Notes under the pieces: generated by a model
Told to the model about the DNA's origin: nothing
The model's input: the letters and a program-made list of their open reading frames with translations, nothing else
The model's database searches: none
Part shown: positions 1-6,468 of the stretch, piece by piece
Layout of the letters: each line of letters begins with the position of its first letter
Position numbering within the stretch: the first letter of the stretch is position 1
Made by a program: the position numbers and the translations under genes
Assembly: GCA_964396055.1 (NCBI GenBank)
Contig: CAYNDV010000142.1
Span: forward strand, 1-11,760
From: CAYJPV01 sp964396055
GTDB lineage: Bacteria > Acidobacteriota > Vicinamibacteria > Vicinamibacterales > JAKQTR01
Length of the DNA: 11,760 bases
Direction of reading: 5' to 3'

Positions 1-42
1 TCCGGCCGAACGGCCTGTTCGTGGCCCAACGGCCCAATGGCC
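1..42 (-). repeat. GGCC-NNNN periodic repeat, cut by the window edge
   Basis: GGCC occurs at 4, 12, 23, 31 and 39, mostly with 8-bp spacing and 4-base linkers. One longer 7-base linker lies at 16-22. Read on the minus strand, the linkers run ATTG, GTTG, ACGAACA, GTTC. This resembles the order at the start of the larger array at 6329-6446. The element lies just beyond the T-tract of the receptor gene's terminator. It may continue to the left of the window. Confidence 0.7.
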
Positions 43-45
43 CCC

Positions 46-82
46 AAAAAAAAGAACCCCGCAGGCCGCGAGGCCTGCGGGG
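46..82 (-). terminator. Rho-independent terminator of the receptor gene
   Basis: A perfect 11-bp inverted repeat (57-67 paired with 72-82, 4-base loop) is GC-rich. On the minus strand it is followed at once by GGTTC and a run of eight T (46-53). It sits 54 bp beyond the TAG stop of the TonB-dependent receptor. The opposite strand has an A-tract upstream of the stem and no T-run after it, so termination should be one-directional, for the minus-strand gene. Confidence 0.9.
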
Positions 83-98
83 TGAGTGATGCCGGCCG

Positions 99-121
99 GC
101 CCGGAGGCTCCGCCTCCGGGC
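99..121 (-). other. Second hairpin in the receptor 3' untranslated region
   Basis: A perfect 10-bp inverted repeat (99-108 with 112-121) has a 3-base loop. It lies 15 bp after the receptor stop codon and before the main terminator. There is no T-tract, so it is more likely an mRNA 3'-end stabilising stem or an auxiliary part of the terminator than a terminator by itself. Confidence 0.6.
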
Positions 122-136
122 TCGACTGGCGACGGG

Positions 137-3136
137 CTAGAACACGAACTTGACGCCGAAGCGGGCCGACATCGGCGCCTGGAAGCCGTTCTCCATCAGG
201 AAGAGCGGGTTCTTGACGACGTTGTTGCTCGCAATCAGCTGATCCCAGTTCGTGCGGCCAGCGTAGAAATCGGCCTCGTTCAGGTTCACGCCGCTGACCT
301 GCTGGTAGGTCGAGTTCTTGCTGTTCGCCGTACGCTGGTTGAACAGGTTGATCACGTTGAGGCTGAGCTGGAGCGACTTGGCCCCGCCCATCTTGAACGT
401 GTGCGAGATGTTGAGGTCGGTCTGATTGAAGAACGGCGTCCGCCCGTCGCTGCCGCGGCCCATGTACTGGACCGGCAGGTTGTTGGGCGGGAAGATGCCG
501 ATCTCGCGGGTCACGGGCACGCCCGACGCCGCGTAGAAGTTGGCACCCACGCTGGTGCCGATGGGCAGCACGTAGATGAACTGCGCCTTGAACTGGTGCG
601 GGCGATCGGTCGCCAGCACGCCGTACTCGGCCTTGCCCTGGCCGTTGAACGCCATGGCCGGGTAGTCGAACGCACGGCCCACGTTCGGGCTGGTGCGGCC
701 GTTCTCGTCAGACTGCGAGAGGCCCGAGTAGTTCCCGTAGAGGCGGCTCCACAGGTAGCTGGCGCGGGCGTACCAGTTGTTGGACAGGTTCTTCGAGAGG
801 GCGAACTCGACCGAGTCGTAGTCGCGCTTGGCCTCAGGTGCGGCCACGCCGGGCACCAGGGCGCCCGTCCAGTCGAACACCTTCGTCCCCAGGCCGTGGC
901 CCGGGTTGCCGACGATGTAGATCTCGTTCTGCTGGTCGTCGAGGGCGCCGAGGTCCTCGATCGCCATGTCGATCTGCTTGTGCACGTAGCGCATGCTGAG
1001 CGCGATGACGTTGGTCAGCTGGTGCTCGAGGCCGAACGACATCTCCTGCATCTTCATCGGCTTGAGATCCGGGTCGATCGCATCCGCGCCGAGGGAGACG
1101 TGGCGGAAGTCGATCGGGCCGCGGATCAGCGTGCCGGAGCAGGCCGGCGGGCAGCTGGAGCTGGCGGTCAGCGCAACCGGATCCGTGATGTCGAGCGTGT
1201 AGTAGTACTCGAGCCACTTGTCGCCGCCGAACGAGCCGCGCGGCAGTTCGAGCTTGAAGATGTCGTAGAAGATGCCCCACGAACCGAAGGCCTTCCACTT
1301 GCCGTCGCCCTTGATGTCGTAGGCGAAGCCGACGCGCGGCGCCAGCTTGTCACCGAAGTTGAACTCGACCGCGTACTCGGGGTACTCCGGCCCGGCGATG
1401 TAGGTCGGGACGCGCTCGCGCTCGGTGCGCACGCCGAGGTTGATCGTCAGCTTGTTGTTGACCGTCCAGGCGTCCTGGATGAACAGGCCGATGTTGGTCG
1501 TGCTGACATCACCCTCGGTGATGAAGCCCTTCTGGGGGTCGACGCCGTTGCTGCGGACCTGGTAGTAGCCGAACGGGCCGCGCAGGCCGGAGAGGGCCCG
1601 ATCCCAGTAAATCCGGACCAGGTTGCCCTGCTCACCCGACAGCACGTTGTTGCCAACCCGGTCGAACTGCACGCCGCCCTTGATGGTGTGCTGGCCGCCG
1701 AAGTTGCCGTAGTACGTGCTGTCGATCTGGAAGTTCATGCGCGTCTGCTGGTCGCGGGTCCGCGCATTGTTGGTGAACACGTTCGTGTACCCGCTGCCGA
1801 ACTGGTTGGACGGCGGCACGCCAGCCTGGCCGATGTTCGACACCTGGTAGATGAACCGGTCGACCGACGGCACCTTGAGGTCCTTCGCGTCGGAGAAGTA
1901 GTAGCCGGCGCGGAAGCCCACGAAGAAGTTCGGACGGGCCACCCAGTCGGCGGTGCCGGCCAGGCTCCAGTTCGGGAACTCGCTGTCGATGTCGTAGTTG
2001 GTCGAGGCCGAGTCCGTGCCGGTCAGGCCGGGCAGACGGCCGGCGCTCTTCGACCAGCTGTTGTTGTAGGCGAGGCGGGTGCGGAAGTTGTTGCCCCACT
2101 GCCCCGTCGTGTTCGCCGCCAGGTACTGCACCTGGTTGGTCTGGGTCTTGTCCGCGAACGTGTTGGCGTTCGGGTTGCCCGCCGTCGTCGGGCTAACCGA
2201 GCGGGTCGTCTTGGTGCGGGCCGGCTGATAGGCACCGAAGAACCACGCGCGATCCCGCACGATCGGGCCGCCGAGGGAGACACCCGGCTCGATCCGGTTG
2301 TACTCGTCTTCCGGGTACGTCCAGTACTCGGCCTGCATCGAGTTGTTCGGGTTGGTGCGCAGCGACTTGTTGCGGGAGGCGTCGAGCTTGTCGCCCTCCC
2401 AGTAGAACAGCGCGTTGCCGCGGAAGCTGTTCGTGCCGCTCTTGGTCACCGCGTTGACGACGCCGCCCGTGGCGCCGCCGTACTCGGCGGTGTAGCCGGA
2501 CGACTTCACCTGGACTTCCTCGAGGAAGTCGGCAATCAGGGCCTTGCCCGACGTGCCGTTCTGGAGGTTCGTCGTCTCGACGCCGTCCACGATGTACCGG
2601 TTCTCACCAGCGCTGGCGCCGTCGATCGACAGGCCGCCCAGCTTCGATTCGCTGTTGGCGCCCGGCGCCTGCGTGACCAGGGTCGTGAAGTCGCGGCCCT
2701 TGGGCAGCAGGTCGATCTGCTCGTTGCGCAGCGAGGTCGCGCGCGCGCTCTGGCGCACGTCGACCAGCGGGGCCTCGGCCGACACCTGCACGGTCTCGGC
2801 CACGCCGCCCACGCCGAGGGCGAAGTCAACCTTCTTGATCTGCCCGAGGTTGATCAGCACGCCTTCCACTTTCTGCGTGTTGAAGCCCTGCAGGGTCGCG
2901 GTCACCTCGTAGGTCCCGGCGGCGAGAGCCGGGAACCGATAGGCGCCCGCACCGTCAGTCACCGACGTGGCCACGCTGCCGACGGCAACGTTCTTGGCCT
3001 CGACCGTGACGCCAGGCAGCACCGCTCCGGACGAGTCCTTCACGATGCCTTCGATCGCGCCACGCTGATCCTGCGCTGCCGCCGGCATGGCCAGCGCGAA
3101 CGCCAGGAACAGGAACGCGAGGGTCCTGAAACGCAT
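137..3136 (-). CDS. Oar-like TonB-dependent outer-membrane receptor
   Basis: This is a 999-residue outer-membrane protein. Residues 1-21 form a signal peptide with likely cleavage at A21-Q22 (MPAAA|Q). Residues about 26-107 are a carboxypeptidase-regulatory-like beta-sandwich (EGIVKDSSGAVLPGVTV; GAYRFPALAAGTYEVTA). Residues about 115-245 are the plug, with GENRYIVDGVE and YGGATGGVVNAVTKSGTN. The rest is a long beta-barrel ending in aromatic F (KFVF), the usual signal for barrel insertion. No clear TonB box is visible, which is common in Oar-like proteins. Two close cysteines (SSSCPPACSG, around residue 660) could form a disulfide in an extracellular loop. Acidobacteria typically carry many such receptors, for oligosaccharides, peptides or other large nutrients; the substrate here cannot be told. 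The ATG at 3136 is fixed by an excellent ribosome binding site. The gene is monocistronic, with its own promoter and terminator. Confidence 0.95.
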   Translation of the reverse strand: MRFRTLAFLFLAFALAMPAAAQDQRGAIEGIVKDSSGAVLPGVTVEAKNVAVGSVATSVTDGAGAYRFPALAAGTYEVTATLQGFNTQKVEGVLINLGQIKKVDFALGVGGVAETVQVSAEAPLVDVRQSARATSLRNEQIDLLPKGRDFTTLVTQAPGANSESKLGGLSIDGASAGENRYIVDGVETTNLQNGTSGKALIADFLEEVQVKSSGYTAEYGGATGGVVNAVTKSGTNSFRGNALFYWEGDKLDASRNKSLRTNPNNSMQAEYWTYPEDEYNRIEPGVSLGGPIVRDRAWFFGAYQPARTKTTRSVSPTTAGNPNANTFADKTQTNQVQYLAANTTGQWGNNFRTRLAYNNSWSKSAGRLPGLTGTDSASTNYDIDSEFPNWSLAGTADWVARPNFFVGFRAGYYFSDAKDLKVPSVDRFIYQVSNIGQAGVPPSNQFGSGYTNVFTNNARTRDQQTRMNFQIDSTYYGNFGGQHTIKGGVQFDRVGNNVLSGEQGNLVRIYWDRALSGLRGPFGYYQVRSNGVDPQKGFITEGDVSTTNIGLFIQDAWTVNNKLTINLGVRTERERVPTYIAGPEYPEYAVEFNFGDKLAPRVGFAYDIKGDGKWKAFGSWGIFYDIFKLELPRGSFGGDKWLEYYYTLDITDPVALTASSSCPPACSGTLIRGPIDFRHVSLGADAIDPDLKPMKMQEMSFGLEHQLTNVIALSMRYVHKQIDMAIEDLGALDDQQNEIYIVGNPGHGLGTKVFDWTGALVPGVAAPEAKRDYDSVEFALSKNLSNNWYARASYLWSRLYGNYSGLSQSDENGRTSPNVGRAFDYPAMAFNGQGKAEYGVLATDRPHQFKAQFIYVLPIGTSVGANFYAASGVPVTREIGIFPPNNLPVQYMGRGSDGRTPFFNQTDLNISHTFKMGGAKSLQLSLNVINLFNQRTANSKNSTYQQVSGVNLNEADFYAGRTNWDQLIASNNVVKNPLFLMENGFQAPMSARFGVKFVF

Positions 3137-3238
3137 ATTGCTTCCTCCTCAAACAAGACTTACCGTTTAACCAACCACTTACCTTGGGGGCCGTGCCAGC
3201 CCACGCCTCTCAGGCGCCCCACTGACACCAGTGCCCAG
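3137..3238 (-). other. About 100-nt 5' leader of the receptor mRNA
   Basis: If transcription starts near 3238, the mRNA has a leader of about 102 nt. It contains two small stem-loops: CACTG/CAGTG at 3220-3233 and CGCCT/AGGCG at 3204-3216. It also has two copies of GGTAAGT close to the SD. I do not recognise a known riboswitch. The leader could simply stabilise the mRNA or bind a small RNA. Confidence 0.45.
3141..3150 (-). promoter_or_regulatory. Shine-Dalgarno site of the receptor gene
   Basis: The minus strand reads GAGGAGGAAG, with the AGGAGG core (3144-3149) 7 bases before the ATG at 3136. This is close to ideal and settles the start codon. It also shows that this genome uses classical SD sites for some genes, in contrast to the leaderless-type starts at 5781 and 6469. 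Confidence 0.85.
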
Positions 3239-3244
3239 CCCCTT

Positions 3245-3273
3245 TTTATAGCACGTCGAATGCCAATCGGCAA
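3245..3273 (-). promoter_or_regulatory. Housekeeping sigma promoter of the receptor gene
   Basis: On the minus strand there is TTGCCG (-35, 3268-3273), exactly 17 bp, then TATAAA (-10, 3245-3250). The -10 is preceded by TGC, making an extended -10 as well. Predicted transcription start is about 3238. This is the best-formed sigma70-type promoter in the window and fits a strongly expressed outer-membrane receptor. Confidence 0.75.
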
Positions 3274-3296
3274 CTTCCCGCAAGACATTGTAAGAA

Positions 3297-3311
3297 CGAT
3301 ACTTAGTATCG
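3297..3311. promoter_or_regulatory. Perfect 15-bp palindrome, candidate operator
   Basis: CGATACTTAGTATCG is a perfect 7-bp inverted repeat around one central base. It is AT-richer than its surroundings and sits about 24 bp upstream of the -35 box of the receptor promoter (centre near -66). That position is typical of an activator site or an upstream operator. CGCG-rich direct repeats (CGCGAATCGCGAA) adjoin it at 3312-3324. The binding protein is unknown. Confidence 0.5.
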
Positions 3312-3355
3312 CGCGAATCGCGAAGAAAACCCGAATATCCAAGCACTTGGGGACT

Positions 3356-3379
3356 CCCGATCCAACGACGTGGATCGGG
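3356..3379 (-). terminator. Hairpin, possible terminator of the glycosyltransferase gene
   Basis: CCCGATCCA (3356-3364) pairs perfectly with TGGATCGGG (3371-3379) across a 6-base loop. It lies about 110 bp after the glycosyltransferase stop. A smaller inverted repeat (CCAAG/CTTGG, 3339-3350) follows. There is no immediate T-run; a short TTTT lies about 30 bases further on the minus strand. It is a weak terminator candidate. The rest of 3380-3487 shows nothing recognisable. Confidence 0.35.
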
Positions 3380-3487
3380 GAAGCCCAGCCAGCGGCATCT
3401 TCGAGGCAACGGGGCTGCGATGAGCACGGCTGAGGCGGGCCGAAAGCGAAGCACCCTGGTCTGACCGAACGAGTCAACTGGACAGAA

Positions 3488-5701
3488 CTAGCGGCCGGTC
3501 AGGCTCTCGAGCATCTGGCGCGCCTGGAGATAGTCAGGTTTGAGGCGCAACGCCTCCACCGCCCTCGATCGCGCCTCGGCCAGGCGGCCTTCACGAGCCA
3601 GCGCGACGGCGAGGTTGTACCGGGCGGCGGCTCCGGTGGCGTCGGCCGCGCACGCGCGCTCCAGCACGGGAATGGCCTCGGCGGCCCGATCCTGCATGAG
3701 CAGCGCGACGCCCAGGCGCTCATGCACCGCCGGGGCGACACTGTCAGCCGCGGCGGCGACGCGCAGGGCCCGCTCGGCCAGGGGGGCATCGCCGAGACTG
3801 AGCGCCACGACACCCGCTTCGAGCCAGGCCGCGGAGTCAGGGGGGGGGACCAGGCCGAACAGGGCCGCGAGCGAGGCTCGGGCCTCGTCGGTGCGGCCGA
3901 GGGCGGCCTGGGCCCGTGCGGCGGCCAGTCGAGCCGCGTCGGGCAACACGCCTGCATCGACCGCGGCCACGAGGTGCGGCAGGGCATCTCCCGCGCGTCC
4001 CGCGTCGAGCAGGGCCCGGCCCAGCGCCAGTCGGACGTTGGGCTGGCCGGGATCGAGGGCGAGGGCCTTCGCCAGCAGGGGCACCGCACCCGCCGCATCC
4101 CCGCGCAGCCACACCGCCTGCCCCACCCGGAAGTACACCAGACCGGTGGCGGCTCCGTCGTCTTCGAGGCGGTCCAGCCACGCGGCGGCTTCGTCCATGC
4201 GTCCGGCGCCGGCCAGGTAGACAGCCATCTCGGCGCGTTCATACCGGCGTCCCGTGTCGGCTCCCAGCGGCCAGTTCGCCGCCAGTGCCGCCGACGCGAG
4301 GCCTGCGGCTGCCCATCCCAGTGGGCGCCACCGCCGTTCGCGTATCCGGTCGACGGTCCAGGACACGGCCGCGCCTGCGGTGACGCACAAGGGCACGAGC
4401 AGCGGCAGCCGGTACCGAGTCGAGACGAAGAAGGCCACCACCAGTGCCCCGTACACCGGGACGAAGGCCGCCCAGGCGGCAAAGGCCCGGCTGCGCAGCT
4501 GGACGCCCATGACCACGAGCCCGACCAGTCCGAGCGGCAGAATCAGCCACGGCCCGACCACGAGCCACCGGAGCCACGTGCGTTCATCGCGGCTGTAGAA
4601 CGTGAAGCTGTAGTTCAACGCGAGGTCGCCGGCATTCAGGAGCAGGGCCAGCTTCCGGCCCGTCAGTGCCACGGCGTCGCCCGGGTGCGTCCGGATCCAG
4701 GCCCAGGCCCGGCCGTAGAAGTACGCGGAGACCTCCGCCGCGGACAAGGGCCGTCCGGTGTCACGTTCGGCCAGGGCGCGGGCGTCGCGCAGCTGGCCTT
4801 CGATGGCCGGCGTGATGCCTGGCACGGTCGTGTAGGTGCCGTCGGCTTCACCGTGGTTGCCGATGTAGAAATTCAAGCCGCCGTGCGACGTGACGAGAAT
4901 CCACTCGCCCGACACGACACGGTTGCGGACCGCCACCGGGGTGAGGAGCATCGCGAGGCCGGCCGCGAAGGCGACGGTCTGGCGCGCACGCGCCCGGATG
5001 GTGTGGCACCACCAGAGTCCAGCTGCCGCAACCGCCGCAAAGGGCAGCGTGTTGGGCCGGTTGAGGATCAGGCACGCCAACGCCACACCGGCGCCGACGG
5101 CGAGCGGCACAGAGGGGGCGCGCAGCGCCCGACCAAACAGGAAGAGCGCCAGGGCGGTGAGGAAGGGATCGAGGGCGGCCTGCAGCAGCAGCACTTCGTA
5201 GAAGGCGAAGACGCCGGTCAGCGCCGCCAGTGTGCCCGCCGCCAGCCCGGCGCGGTGGCCGAACCAGTCTCGGCCCATCAGGTAGACCAATCCGACGGTT
5301 CCGGCCCCCAGGACGGCCTGTACCAGGCGCACCGCCGTGAGCGACTGCTCCGTGGCCGCGAAGACCGCGCCCATGAAATAGGCGTAGAACGGCGCGAGGA
5401 AGTACACGTCCGGTCCGAGGGTCCAGTCGCCTGCCACCAGTCGTCTCGCGAGGGCCACGTACGCGCCGTCGTCGAGCGTGGCGCTGGGCTGGAGCAGCGG
5501 GTGATCCGAGAACTGGGCGAACACCATCAGGCGCGTCGCGACGGCCACGGCCAGCAGCACACCGATGCCCAGGAGGTGTGGCACGGCCGGGTCCCGTGGC
5601 CGGGGAGGGCGATCGGCCTGCGCGGCAGGCGGTCCGGCCGGCGGTGCAGGACGCGGTGGGCGCCCGTGGGCGCGAGGTCGGGTCACGGTGCCTACCAGCA
5701 T
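3488..5701 (-). CDS. Membrane GT-C glycosyltransferase (ArnT/PMT-like, GT39) with C-terminal TPRs
   Basis: The product has 737 residues from the ATG at 5701. Residues 1-40 are a Pro/Arg-rich cytoplasmic tail. About ten hydrophobic segments follow (from 42 to about 475). The first external loop carries LDDGAYVALA with acidic residues D77-D78, placed like the catalytic acidic motif of the GT-C / dolichyl-phosphate-mannose-type (PMT_2) transferases. A large extracytoplasmic loop lies around 265-345. Residues about 487-735 are helical tetratricopeptide repeats (FRVGQAVWLRGDAAGAVPLL; YNLAVALAREGRLAEARSRA). The family transfers a sugar from a polyprenyl-phosphate donor to lipid, polysaccharide or protein. 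The TPRs probably bind a partner or acceptor. The reading frame is open further upstream to an ATG at 5851, but that would run through the folE start, so the 5701 start is preferred. No SD is visible there. A GTG at 5686, 10 bases after a TATGCT, is an alternative. The acceptor is unknown. Confidence 0.82.
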   Translation of the reverse strand: MLVGTVTRPRAHGRPPRPAPPAGPPAAQADRPPRPRDPAVPHLLGIGVLLAVAVATRLMVFAQFSDHPLLQPSATLDDGAYVALARRLVAGDWTLGPDVYFLAPFYAYFMGAVFAATEQSLTAVRLVQAVLGAGTVGLVYLMGRDWFGHRAGLAAGTLAALTGVFAFYEVLLLQAALDPFLTALALFLFGRALRAPSVPLAVGAGVALACLILNRPNTLPFAAVAAAGLWWCHTIRARARQTVAFAAGLAMLLTPVAVRNRVVSGEWILVTSHGGLNFYIGNHGEADGTYTTVPGITPAIEGQLRDARALAERDTGRPLSAAEVSAYFYGRAWAWIRTHPGDAVALTGRKLALLLNAGDLALNYSFTFYSRDERTWLRWLVVGPWLILPLGLVGLVVMGVQLRSRAFAAWAAFVPVYGALVVAFFVSTRYRLPLLVPLCVTAGAAVSWTVDRIRERRWRPLGWAAAGLASAALAANWPLGADTGRRYERAEMAVYLAGAGRMDEAAAWLDRLEDDGAATGLVYFRVGQAVWLRGDAAGAVPLLAKALALDPGQPNVRLALGRALLDAGRAGDALPHLVAAVDAGVLPDAARLAAARAQAALGRTDEARASLAALFGLVPPPDSAAWLEAGVVALSLGDAPLAERALRVAAAADSVAPAVHERLGVALLMQDRAAEAIPVLERACAADATGAAARYNLAVALAREGRLAEARSRAVEALRLKPDYLQARQMLESLTGR

Positions 5702-5766
5702 ATGGCGCGGCCGTGAGGATGGACAAGCCAGCGGAGCCGACGCTGGCCCCCGGAACCCGGCGCGGA

Positions 5767-5772
5767 TAAGAT
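5767..5772 (+). promoter_or_regulatory. Candidate -10 box of folE, near-leaderless
   Basis: TAAGAT ends 8 bases before the folE ATG at 5781, and no SD-like sequence lies between. By normal -10 geometry, transcription would start at about 5779-5781, giving an mRNA with almost no leader. No convincing -35 is present. The 79-bp gap 5702-5780 must hold the promoters of both folE and the divergent glycosyltransferase gene. Confidence 0.45.
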
Positions 5773-5780
5773 GGCGCCCT

Positions 5781-6329
5781 ATGGAAGACCTCGTCCGCTC
5801 GCTCCTGGCCCAACTCGGCGAAGACCCCGATCGAGAAGGGCTGAAAGACACCCCGCGGCGCGTGAAGAAGTCCCTGACGTTCCTGACCGACGGCTACCGC
5901 GTCGACGTGGACGCGCTGGTCAACCGGGCGCTGTTCACGGTCGACTACAGCGAAATGGTGATCGTCAAGGACATCGACTTCTTCAGCCTCTGCGAACACC
6001 ACCTGCTGCCGTTCTTCGGCAAGTGCCACGTGGCCTACATTCCCCGCCACAAGGTGATCGGCCTCAGCAAGATCCCGCGCATCGTCGACGCGTTCGCCCG
6101 GCGCCTCCAGGTGCAGGAGCGCCTGACCAACGAGATCGCGGAGATGATCCAGCAGAAGACGAGCCCCCTCGGCGTGGCCGTCGTGATGGAGGCCAACCAC
6201 CTGTGCATGGCGATGCGCGGCGTGGAGAAGCAGAACTCGTTCTGCGTGACCAGCGCCATGCTCGGAGCCTTCCGCGAGCGCGACCGCACGCGGATGGAGT
6301 TCCTGGAACTGATACGGAAGCGACAGTAG
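5781..6329 (+). CDS. folE: GTP cyclohydrolase I
   Basis: This 182-residue enzyme converts GTP to 7,8-dihydroneopterin triphosphate, the first step of tetrahydrofolate synthesis and a possible source for queuosine precursors. The zinc-binding signature is complete: C71 and H74 in SLCEHHLLPF, and C142 in NHLCMAMRG. Other conserved blocks are GKCHVAYIP, VIGLSKIPRIVDAFARRLQVQERLT, and MRGVEK...TSAMLGAF. The length matches the short bacterial form; only the variable N-terminal helix is trimmed compared with E. coli. The ATG at 5781 (MEDLVRSLLAQLGEDP) matches the usual N-terminus; an upstream in-frame start at 5565 would run deep into the divergent gene. No other folate gene is nearby. The last base of the TAG stop is the first base of the GGCC array that follows. 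Confidence 0.97.
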   Translation: MEDLVRSLLAQLGEDPDREGLKDTPRRVKKSLTFLTDGYRVDVDALVNRALFTVDYSEMVIVKDIDFFSLCEHHLLPFFGKCHVAYIPRHKVIGLSKIPRIVDAFARRLQVQERLTNEIAEMIQQKTSPLGVAVVMEANHLCMAMRGVEKQNSFCVTSAMLGAFRERDRTRMEFLELIRKRQ

Positions 6330-6446
6330 GCCATTAGGCCGTTAGGCCGTCAGGCCGTTGGGCCAGACAGGCCGTTTGGCCGTTCGGCCGTTGGGCCGAA
6401 TGGCCGAACGGCCGAATGGCCAGGATAGCCGAACGGCCGAATGGCC
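6329..6446 (+). repeat. Array of 8-bp GGCC-NNNN units
   Basis: There are fourteen GGCC tetramers (6329, 6337, 6345, 6353, 6361, 6370, 6378, 6386, 6394, 6402, 6410, 6418, 6435, 6443) and one decayed AGCC (6427). Almost all are spaced 8 bp apart. Linkers run ATTA, GTTA, GTCA, GTTG, AGACA, GTTT, GTTC, GTTG, then switch to GAAT, GAAC, GAAT, AGGATA, GAAC, GAAT. The second half is therefore an inverted counterpart of the first. Positions 6370-6389 can pair with 6402-6421 over 20 bp with only two G-U pairs, 12 of them a perfect repeat (6378-6389 with 6402-6413). The array fills nearly all of the gap between folE and the next promoter. It may work as a transcription barrier or mRNA 3' structure, or be a small mobile or slippage-driven repeat. 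Confidence 0.9.
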
Positions 6447-6453
6447 GCCAGAT

Positions 6454-6462
6454 TGTTATACT
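6454..6462 (+). promoter_or_regulatory. Extended -10 promoter giving a leaderless mRNA
   Basis: TGTTATACT is an extended -10 (TG-n-TATACT, hexamer 6457-6462). Exactly six bases separate it from the GTG start at 6469, so the expected +1 is the G of the start codon. There is no room for an SD. The -35 region falls inside the GGCC array and has no TTGACA-like sequence, as expected for an extended -10 promoter. Confidence 0.7.
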
Positions 6463-6468
6463 GCCCCT

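Noticed and set aside
86..3433. 1115-residue open frame on the plus strand
   Set aside because: It lies antisense to the receptor gene. Its translation is an Arg/Val/Ala/His-rich sequence with no domain, signal or SD. High GC at third codon positions removes stops from the opposite strand.
3722..5716. 664-residue open frame on the plus strand
   Set aside because: It is antisense to the glycosyltransferase, low in complexity (Gly/Arg/Gln-rich), and has no family motif. The minus-strand gene has clear membrane segments and TPRs.
5702..5851. Longer N-terminus for the glycosyltransferase (start at 5851)
   Set aside because: It would overlap the first 71 bases of folE and add a Ser/Arg-rich stretch with no similarity to the family. 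The start at 5701 leaves a normal divergent gap.
6329..6446. CRISPR array
   Set aside because: The units are 8 bp with 4-base linkers, far too short for repeats and spacers, and no cas gene is present.
6358..6468. N-terminal extension of the secreted protein through the repeat array
   Set aside because: The added residues only translate the GGCC array. A signal peptide must be N-terminal, and it begins exactly at the GTG at 6469.
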